From contig CAJKLB010000003.1 in the NCBI GenBank assembly GCA_905200615.1, forward strand, positions 33,570 to 97,569: 64,000 nt of DNA. The letters run 5' to 3'. The position numbers and the translations under genes are program-made. How positions within the stretch are numbered: position 1 is the stretch's first letter; each line of letters opens with the position of its first letter. Shown here piece by piece: positions 49,849 through 56,491 of the stretch. Below the pieces are notes generated by a model, which was not told the DNA's origin, searched no databases, and saw only the letters and a program-made list of their open reading frames with translations. The DNA comes from an uncultured Selenomonadales bacterium. GTDB taxonomy: Bacteria; Bacillota; Clostridia; Christensenellales; QALW01.

Positions 49849-50717
49849 GCGTGATCATGATTGCCGGGCCTACGGCTTCGGGAAAAACACGGTTGGGAAT
49901 AGAAGCGGCGAAGCGGCTTAACGGCGAAGTTATCTCCTGTGATTCCATGCAAATATACCGGGATATCCCGATTTGTTCGGCCGCTCCTACCCGGGAGGAA
50001 ATGCAGGGAGTTGCCCATCATTTAATCGGGTTTTTGCCCTTTGACGCGAAATTTACCGTAGTGGACTACCGCGAAGCCGCGCTGAAGAAAGTCCGCGAGG
50101 TTCTTTCCCGGGGAAAACAGCCCATTTTTGTGGGGGGAACGGGAATGTATGTTCATTCTTTAATCTATGAACCAGATTTCGCGGGCGGCTTTGACGAAGC
50201 TCTGCGGCGGCGCTTAGAAGAAATGGAAAATCAGGAATTATACGAGCGGCTGCTGGAAGCGGATAAAAACACAAAAATATCCGCTAACGACCGCAAACGT
50301 CTGATCCGCGCGCTGGAAGTGTATACCCTTACCGGAAAAACACCTCAGCAGGGTGAAAACTGGCGCAAAAAAAACAAGGAATTTGATTTCCGGCTGTTTT
50401 GTATTTCTCCCCCGCGCAGGGAACTTTACGAAAGAATCGACCGGCGTGTGGACGAGATGCTTTCCGCGGGGATGGAAGAGGAGATCCGGCGCCTTTGGCA
50501 GCTGGGAGTAAAGGAAACACACCAATGCTATAAGGCGATTGGATGTCGGCAGCTGATAGAATATTTTGAAGGAAAAGTTACGCGGGAGCAGGCAGTGGAA
50601 AAAATTAAGACGGAAAGCCGCCGGTACGCCAAGCGTCAGCTAACCTGGATGCGCGGTGAGGAGGCCGTATGGCTGGAGGGAAAAGATCCGCTGAAACAAA
50701 TACTGGAGGAACTATGA
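49845..50717 (+). CDS. miaA: tRNA dimethylallyltransferase MiaA
   Basis: Transfers the dimethylallyl group to A37 of tRNAs reading UNN codons, 290 aa. P-loop IAGPTASGKTRLG, CDSMQIYRDIPICSAAPT, HHLIGF, FVGGTGMYVHSL and the C-terminal CYKAIGCRQLIEY are all family motifs. The product is the substrate for MiaB, encoded in the same operon. ATGA overlap with mutL; overlaps the next gene by 4 bp. Confidence 0.96.
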   Translation: MSVIMIAGPTASGKTRLGIEAAKRLNGEVISCDSMQIYRDIPICSAAPTREEMQGVAHHLIGFLPFDAKFTVVDYREAALKKVREVLSRGKQPIFVGGTGMYVHSLIYEPDFAGGFDEALRRRLEEMENQELYERLLEADKNTKISANDRKRLIRALEVYTLTGKTPQQGENWRKKNKEFDFRLFCISPPRRELYERIDRRVDEMLSAGMEEEIRRLWQLGVKETHQCYKAIGCRQLIEYFEGKVTREQAVEKIKTESRRYAKRQLTWMRGEEAVWLEGKDPLKQILEEL

Positions 50718-51985
50718 AAGAAATATTAGCCCAAGAATACGGTGTTTCCGCCCCGCTTTTAAAAAAAGCGGCGGAGGCGGAGAAAAAATGCGCCGCAATC
50801 TTTGAAAGAATTGATGAAGTAAAAGAATATAATCAACTGCGGGTGCTGCGCGCGTTTATGGAGGAGCGAGTTTCCCCTTCACATTTTGCACCCAGCTACG
50901 GCTATGGCTATGACGACGCGGGAAGAGAAAAATTGGAGCAGCTGTTTGCCCGCATTTTTAAAGCGGAGGCGGCGCTTGTGCGGCCGCATATTGCTTCGGG
51001 CACCCACGCGCTGGCCATCGCCCTGCAGGGAATCGTGCGAAAGGGAGACCGTGTGGTTTCCGCCTCCGGCGCGCCGTACGATACATTAGAGAGTATTATC
51101 GGCCATAAAACGCCTGTGGAGGGTTCGCTTTGCGACAGAGGCGCGGTTTATGAGGAACTGGCGCTGAAGAAAGACGGAGCCTTGAATTTTGAAGCAATGG
51201 CTGCGTTTGTGCGCGGCGCGGCGGTAGTGATGCTGCAGCGCTCCCGGGGGTATCAGGATAGACCCAGCCTTACGATAAAAGATATCCGCCGGGCATCGGA
51301 AATCATTAAAAAAGCGGAGCCCTCAGCTGTTATTTTTGTGGATAACTGCTACGGCGAATTTGTGGAGGACTGTGAGCCTTTAGAGGCCGGAGCCGACATA
51401 ATGATCGGTTCTTTAATCAAAAACGCCGGCGGCGGTCTGGCGCCCACGGGGGCGTATATCGCCGGACGGGCGGATTTGATTGAGCGAATCTCTTACCGGC
51501 TGACAGCGCCGGGTATCGGCAGTGAGGTTGGCAGTTATGCGGCGGGATATCTTCCGTTTTATCAGGGTATTTTTCTTGCCCCGCAAACGGTTTCCGAAGC
51601 ACTTAAGGGCGCGGTTTTTACCGCCGCCATGTTAGAAGAATACGGATATCGGCCCTCACCGAAATGGAATGAAGCGCGGGGCTGCATTATACAATCGGTG
51701 CAATTAGGCAGCGCCGAAAAGGTGATTGCGCTCTGCCGGCAGATTCAAAAAGTCTCCCCGGTAGATTCCTACGTGACGCCGGAGCCCTGGGCTATGCCGG
51801 GCTATACCGACGAAGTAATTATGGCCGCGGGCACGTTTATCCAAGGGGCGTCCATTGAGCTCAGCGGAGACGCGCCCATTCGGGAGCCCTATATGTTTTA
51901 TATGCAAGGCGGCATCGTCTATGCTCAGGTAAAAGCGGCGATATTGTGCGCCCTTGAAAAAATGAACGGAGGAAAGGAAAAATGA
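50714..51985 (+). CDS. ynbB: Methionine gamma-lyase-like PLP enzyme (YnbB, aluminium-resistance family)
   Basis: 423 aa, start at 50714 with GGAGG upstream. Fold-type I PLP enzyme of the Met_gamma_lyase (PF06838) family: FAPSYGYGYDDAGREKLE, HIASGTHALAIAL, FVDNCYGEF (PLP-binding Asp) and GSLIKNAGGGLAPTGAYIAG with the Schiff-base Lys. It usually sits beside miaA/hfq in Firmicutes, as here. The physiological substrate is not established; the old name comes from an aluminium-resistance screen. Confidence 0.92.
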   Translation: MKEILAQEYGVSAPLLKKAAEAEKKCAAIFERIDEVKEYNQLRVLRAFMEERVSPSHFAPSYGYGYDDAGREKLEQLFARIFKAEAALVRPHIASGTHALAIALQGIVRKGDRVVSASGAPYDTLESIIGHKTPVEGSLCDRGAVYEELALKKDGALNFEAMAAFVRGAAVVMLQRSRGYQDRPSLTIKDIRRASEIIKKAEPSAVIFVDNCYGEFVEDCEPLEAGADIMIGSLIKNAGGGLAPTGAYIAGRADLIERISYRLTAPGIGSEVGSYAAGYLPFYQGIFLAPQTVSEALKGAVFTAAMLEEYGYRPSPKWNEARGCIIQSVQLGSAEKVIALCRQIQKVSPVDSYVTPEPWAMPGYTDEVIMAAGTFIQGASIELSGDAPIREPYMFYMQGGIVYAQVKAAILCALEKMNGGKEK

Positions 51986-53202
51986 GACAAACGCTTGGCG
52001 TAAAGCCATGTGATATTTTGATTCCCGCTCAAAGCGTGGATTTATATGCGTATTCGGTAGTGGCGTGCGATCAATTTACCAGCGATGCCGCCTATTGGCA
52101 GGAGGTTGAGCGCATCGTGGGAGAAAAGCCCTCCACCTTCAAGATGACCTTTCCGGAGATTTATCTAAAAAAGGACAATCGGACACGCACTGAAGAAATT
52201 AACCAAGCGATGAGCCGGTATCTGGCCTCAAATTTATTTCAAAAATTCGAAAATGCGATTTTCTATGTGGAACGTACGCTCTCCCACGGCGGGATCCGCC
52301 GGGGCATCGTGCTGGCGGCGGATTTGGAGGAATATGATTATTCGCCCGGATCTCATTCTTTGATTCGTGCTACCGAAGGAACGATCGAGGATCGTCTTCC
52401 GCCGCGCGTGCTGATCCGGAAGGACGCGCCGATCGAGCTGCCACACATTATGCTGCTGATAGATGATAAACAGAATCAGGTGATCGCGCCGCTTTCAAAA
52501 ATGGAAAAAACGCCGGTATATCAAACGGAACTGATGCTCGGCGGCGGCAGTATCAAGGGTTGGAGCTTAGGAGAAGAAGCAAAGGAACATGTGCTCAAAA
52601 GTCTGCCGCTGATCGATTGCGGAACAGGTGAAAATACCATCCGCTTTGCCGTAGGCGATGGTAACCACTCCCTGGCCACGGCAAAAAAATGTTGGGAAGA
52701 GCTGAAAAAACATCTATCCCCGGAGCAGATGAAAAATCATCCGGCTCGGTACGCGCTGTGCGAAATCGTCAATCTGCATGAGGATTCCCTGCTGTTTGAG
52801 CCGATCCATCGCGTACTGTTTGATGTGGATGTTTCGGATTTCCTTGCTTCCGCCGCGGCGATAGAAGGGGAATCAGAACAACGCTGCACGGTACTGTTCG
52901 AGGAAAAAGAACAATCCATCTGCCTAAAGCCCTGCCATACGCTTACCGTGGGCACACTGCAGCGCTTTTTGGATGAATATTTGAAAACCCATCCCAACGC
53001 GCGCATTGATTATGTTCATGAGCCTCAGCAGGTAAAAATGCTGGCAAAGAAAAAGAATACCGTGGGAATTCTGCTTCCGGCGATTGCAAAGGAAACACTT
53101 TTTCCGGCCGTGCGTGAAAACGGACCGCTTCCGCGCAAAACATTTTCCATGGGTATGGGACAGGATAAGCGTTATTATTTAGAAGCAAGAAAAATCAGAT
53201 AG
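51982..53202 (+). CDS. DUF1015-family protein
   Basis: 406 aa, cytoplasmic. Typical family features: N-terminal LIPAQSVDLYAYSVVACDQFTSDAAYW, central HSLIRATEGTIEDRLPPRVLIRKDAPIELPH, FAVGDGNHSLATAK with conserved Asp/His, and the C-terminal GILLPAI. Some members have been proposed to act as serine kinases (SbnI-like) or metal-dependent phosphotransferases, but this is not proven for this subgroup. Overlaps ynbB by 4 bp and is 11 bp before aspartate kinase. Confidence 0.88.
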   Translation: MRQTLGVKPCDILIPAQSVDLYAYSVVACDQFTSDAAYWQEVERIVGEKPSTFKMTFPEIYLKKDNRTRTEEINQAMSRYLASNLFQKFENAIFYVERTLSHGGIRRGIVLAADLEEYDYSPGSHSLIRATEGTIEDRLPPRVLIRKDAPIELPHIMLLIDDKQNQVIAPLSKMEKTPVYQTELMLGGGSIKGWSLGEEAKEHVLKSLPLIDCGTGENTIRFAVGDGNHSLATAKKCWEELKKHLSPEQMKNHPARYALCEIVNLHEDSLLFEPIHRVLFDVDVSDFLASAAAIEGESEQRCTVLFEEKEQSICLKPCHTLTVGTLQRFLDEYLKTHPNARIDYVHEPQQVKMLAKKKNTVGILLPAIAKETLFPAVRENGPLPRKTFSMGMGQDKRYYLEARKIR

Positions 53203-53213
53203 GGGAAAAAGAT

Positions 53214-54542
53214 ATGATAAAGGTAACAAAATTCGGAGGAAGTTCTTTGGCCGACGCGGCACAGTTTAAGAAAGTGAAGGAAATTATTCAAGCCGATCCG
53301 GCAAGAAAATATGTAGTCCCTTCAGCACCGGGCAAACGATTCAAAAATGACGATAAAGTGACAGACCTTTTATATAAAAGCTATGCGCTTTCCAGCTCCG
53401 GTCAGGATACCTCGGAGGTTTTTGACGAGATTACCCGGCGATATACGGACATCAAAAACGAACTGGCCCTTACAACCGATATTGAAAAAATTATTGCCCA
53501 AATCAAGAGTCGCGTTGACGGCGGCGCCGGTATCGATTACACGGCATCCCGAGGAGAATATTTAAACGGTATTCTTTTGGCCGAATATCTGGGCTTCACC
53601 TTTATTGACGCGGCCGAGGTGATTTTATTTGATTCCCGGGGCGTGCTCGACGCGGATAAGACCAATGCCATTATGAGCAAACGTCTTTCCCGCGAAACCT
53701 ATGCCGTGATTCCCGGTTTTTACGGTTCCGGCCCCGACGGCGGTATTGTAACATTCTCCCGCGGCGGTTCGGATATCACCGGGTCTCTTGTCGCCCGAGC
53801 GGTCAAGGCGGATTTATATGAAAACTGGACCGATGTTTCCGGCTTTATGGTCACGGATCCCAGAATTGTTCCCGAAACCCGGGTAATTCGCTATATTACC
53901 TATAAGGAGCTGCGTGAGCTCTCTTATATGGGGGCTTCGGTCTTACATCAGGACGCGGTATTTCCTGTGGCGCAAAGCGGCATTCCTATCAATATCCGCA
54001 ACACCAATGATCCCGATGCCTTGGGTACGATGATTGTGCATCAGCTGCCCAAAGAACACCAAAGCGATACGGTTATCACCGGAATCGCCGGGCATAAGGG
54101 CTATTGCGCGATTACAATTGAAAAAAATATGATGAACAGCGAACTGGGTATCGGCCGCAGATTTTTGGAGATATTTGAGAGAAATAATATCCTTTTTGAA
54201 CATCTTCCCAGCGGTGTGGATACGATGTCCGCCGTACTGAACGCCAAGGCTATCGAGGGAAAAAAGGACAGTGTTTTAGCCAGTATTCAGGATGAAATTG
54301 AACCCGATTCCATCGAATTTATCCCCAATCTTGCTCTGCTGGCGGTAGTGGGGCACGGCATGGCCTGCAACGTGGGCACCGCGGGTAAGATTTTCTCGGC
54401 CTTAGGGCAGGAAAATATCAATGTTCGCATTATTGATCAAGGTTCCAGTGAAATCAATATTATTATCGGCGTGGATGAAAGTGATCTGGAAAAGAGCATC
54501 CGTACAATTTATGACGCGTTCGCGCGGGAAAAGCTGCTGTGA
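53214..54542 (+). CDS. Aspartate kinase
   Basis: 442 aa, first step of the aspartate family (Lys, Thr, Met, diaminopimelate). N-terminal VTKFGGSSLADA, SAPGKRFKNDDKVTDLL, FTFIDAAEVI, GFYGSGPDGGIVTFSRGGSDITG and NWTDVSGFMVTDPR; two ACT domains (from about 310: GHKGYCAITIEKNMMNSE and GMACNVGTAGKIFSAL...DQGSSEINIIIGV). It resembles the YclM-type monofunctional enzyme (threonine/lysine-sensitive in Bacillus); regulation here is not evident from sequence. Stop overlaps the next GTG by 4 bp. Confidence 0.95.
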   Translation: MIKVTKFGGSSLADAAQFKKVKEIIQADPARKYVVPSAPGKRFKNDDKVTDLLYKSYALSSSGQDTSEVFDEITRRYTDIKNELALTTDIEKIIAQIKSRVDGGAGIDYTASRGEYLNGILLAEYLGFTFIDAAEVILFDSRGVLDADKTNAIMSKRLSRETYAVIPGFYGSGPDGGIVTFSRGGSDITGSLVARAVKADLYENWTDVSGFMVTDPRIVPETRVIRYITYKELRELSYMGASVLHQDAVFPVAQSGIPINIRNTNDPDALGTMIVHQLPKEHQSDTVITGIAGHKGYCAITIEKNMMNSELGIGRRFLEIFERNNILFEHLPSGVDTMSAVLNAKAIEGKKDSVLASIQDEIEPDSIEFIPNLALLAVVGHGMACNVGTAGKIFSALGQENINVRIIDQGSSEINIIIGVDESDLEKSIRTIYDAFAREKLL

Positions 54543-55384
54543 AACGTACTTTGAAAGTATGCCTGGCTTGCGCGCTGATTTCCGTACTGCTCACCGCAGG
54601 CGGTATTGCCGGGAGTTTTTTGATAGAAAGGGACATTCACTTTACGCCCGAATATGAAAAAATCGATCTTTCTCCGATTTTGGAAAAGCAGGAGCTCTCC
54701 CTTGAGGATTATAAAACGCTGTTTTATCAAACGGGGTTAGGACCGCGCGCGATTGATGAGCTTCGTTTGCAGGAAAATGCCGCTGAACAAATTACGCAGT
54801 TCCAAACCGACTTTTTCGGCGGATTTTCGGCAGAATGCGAGCGCGCGGGAATCACTACATGGATGGAATATACCTTTGACGAAGACGGCCGGCGCGCGGC
54901 GGGTTTTTCTTTGGCGCCGTATCACAACGGTTATGTAGTGGCTATGTTTTCCAGCCATTCGTTTGGCTGGCGGCACGGGCACGCGGGCTTAATTACCGGC
55001 AGCAACCGAGTGCTGGAAGCGCCGATTTTAGGGGTTCCTTCGGGCCAGTACAGTCTCAATTCCTGGCGGCAATATCCCACGTTTATCCTGCTGCGGCTAA
55101 AGGATGCATCAGACGAGCAATTAGAGGAAATTTCAAAAAACGCCCTGAAAAATCTAACGGATATTGATTACAGTCCCTTAGCCGGCGTATTCAAAAAATA
55201 CAGCGGTAAGCAGCCGCCGAATACCCAGTGCGCGCATCTGGTATGGTATGCCTTTTATCTTTACGGCTACGATATCGATTCTACCGGCGGCAACATCGTT
55301 ACCGTGTGGGATATTGTGAACAGCGAGCTGTTTGAGGTAATTCAAATTTACGGGATCGATCCGGATCTGCTGTGGCGGCAGTGA
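54539..55384 (+). CDS. Membrane-anchored protein with permuted papain (YiiX/NlpC-P60-like) fold
   Basis: 281 aa, GTG start overlapping the aspartate kinase stop (GTGA). One N-terminal membrane anchor or signal (about 5-28), then a helical region, then a domain with RHGHAGLITGSNRVLEAP (His) preceding TQCAHLVWYAFYLYGYDID (Cys). His-before-Cys order and the CxxLVWYAF motif are those of permuted papain-fold peptidases/amidases (YiiX/YycO-like). A cell-wall peptide or lipid amide is a possible substrate. The family call rests on motif reading by eye; last gene of the operon. Confidence 0.7.
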   Translation: MKRTLKVCLACALISVLLTAGGIAGSFLIERDIHFTPEYEKIDLSPILEKQELSLEDYKTLFYQTGLGPRAIDELRLQENAAEQITQFQTDFFGGFSAECERAGITTWMEYTFDEDGRRAAGFSLAPYHNGYVVAMFSSHSFGWRHGHAGLITGSNRVLEAPILGVPSGQYSLNSWRQYPTFILLRLKDASDEQLEEISKNALKNLTDIDYSPLAGVFKKYSGKQPPNTQCAHLVWYAFYLYGYDIDSTGGNIVTVWDIVNSELFEVIQIYGIDPDLLWRQ

Positions 55385-55439
55385 TTTTTAAGCCTCTAAA
55401 AAGAGGGTGTTTCCGCCTGTCAAAAAAACCTGTTGAACA

Positions 55440-55612
55440 GATGCATATACGTCGCGTCGGGAGCCCACCGCAGCACGTTCCGCCGGAACATTTTACAGTC
55501 CTCCCGCTCTCTTTGCGGGAAGATTTCGCCCCAACCGGGGTTTCCACCGCCTTTTGAAAAGGCGAAATGTTCTTCTGTAACTTTTTTCGGCCGTGTGACT
55601 TTTTTGACGCTT
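55440..55612 (-). repeat. Dispersed repeat R2, copy 3 (inverted)
   Basis: On the minus strand: AAAGCGTCAAAAAAGTCACACGG spans 55613-55591, then TTCGCCTTTTCAAAAGGCGG, TGGAAACCCCGGTTGGGGCG, AAATCTTCCCGCAAAGAGAG, hairpin ATGTTCC-GGC-GGAACGT, CTGCGGTGGGCTCCCGACG, CGACGTATATGCATC. It is clearly alignable to copy 1 (43326-43515) and more distantly to copy 2. Confidence 0.72.
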
Positions 55613-55613
55613 T

Positions 55614-55647
55614 AAAACCGGCATAAAAACGCCGGTTTTATTTTTTT
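55614..55647 (+). terminator. Terminator of the miaB operon
   Basis: Stem AAAACCGGC / GCCGGTTTT (55614-55622, 55631-55639) and a T run, about 230 bp after the last gene, with repeat R2 copy 3 lying in between. Confidence 0.75.
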
Positions 55648-55733
55648 CAAAGATTCAAAGGCTATATCTTGCCGTCTGTCACGGAAAACTATCTTTCCGG
55701 CGCGACAAAAGCAAATCTTCTCAGCTGCTTAAA

Positions 55734-55764
55734 AAAAAGTTGTTCCACATAGGAACAACTTTTT
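55734..55764 (-). terminator. Terminator of the uvrB-uvrA-liaF-like operon
   Basis: 13-bp perfect stem AAAAAGTTGTTCC / GGAACAACTTTTT with a 5-nt loop, A-rich on the left, so also a T run on the minus strand. Confidence 0.88.
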
Positions 55765-55810
55765 AGCTTCAGCGCTTTATTTTTTCAGCAGATTTATCCG
55801 CGCCCGAAAA

Positions 55811-56491
55811 TTATTTGATCTCTATGCCGCCGAAAGCACAGCTGTACTCCACGGCAACCGTAGGCCGCCCTTCAAGCGATACCGTTTTATTTTCGCATTC
55901 CCCTAAAAAAGAAGAACCTGTCACTTTGATATTGACGTTTTCCGGCGCGAACACGTCGATGCCGCCGAATACCGCGGTCAACCTCAGCGTAATATTCTCC
56001 GAAATGACCGCGCCGCGCAGATCGATTTCCACTCCGCCGAATATCGCCGCAGCCTTAATGTCGCTGTGCAGCACCGCGCCCCGCAGATTCACGCTTTGGC
56101 CTGAAAAACAGGCGGTATATTTTTTGTCCGGCGCCACGGGCCCTGTTCCCTGTGCCGGGGATTGGAAGTTTTTTCTTTTTCCAAAGATAAGATACAGACC
56201 GATTATGATCGCTGCGCCCGGAAAAATTAACCGGAAGGCTCTGGTATCGTCTAAAAGACAGAATGCCATACTTGCCGCGCCTACCAAAGTAAGAAGCAGG
56301 CTTCCCGCGTTAACGCTCTCCAGCAGCGAAGAAATTCCCAAAAGAAGCAGAAGCAGCGCCCACCAGCAATTCAGAAGCCAATCCCCGAAAGAAAAGCCTG
56401 CCCACCAAGCAAACCAATCGCCCAAAAGACCGATTCCCGCGACAAGAAAGCAGCAACCCCAAAAGATTCTTTTTGCCCGTTTCAAAATCAT
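55811..56491 (-). CDS. LiaF-like membrane protein
   Basis: 226 aa. Four hydrophobic segments in the first 110 residues (FWGCCFLVAGIGLLGDW, WWALLLLLLGISSLLE, LLLTLVGAASMAFC, FPGAAIIIGLYLIF). The soluble C-terminal part has VNLRGAVLHSDIKAAAIFGGVEIDLRGA (written here over more than one beta-turn; residues about 128-155) and FGGIDVFAPENVNIKV. FGG-repeat beta-helices of this kind define the LiaF/YvqF C-terminal domain, which in LiaFSR systems restrains the cell-envelope sensor LiaS. No liaS/liaR genes are nearby. ATGA overlap with the uvrA stop shows co-translation with the excision-repair genes. Confidence 0.82.
   Translation of the reverse strand: MILKRAKRIFWGCCFLVAGIGLLGDWFAWWAGFSFGDWLLNCWWALLLLLLGISSLLESVNAGSLLLTLVGAASMAFCLLDDTRAFRLIFPGAAIIIGLYLIFGKRKNFQSPAQGTGPVAPDKKYTACFSGQSVNLRGAVLHSDIKAAAIFGGVEIDLRGAVISENITLRLTAVFGGIDVFAPENVNIKVTGSSFLGECENKTVSLEGRPTVAVEYSCAFGGIEIK

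Larger units (their letters stand above)
55385..55810. other. 426-bp region between convergent operons
   Basis: Contains R2 copy 3 and two strong bidirectional hairpins (55614-55647 and 55734-55764). No coding frame is credible. Confidence 0.65.
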
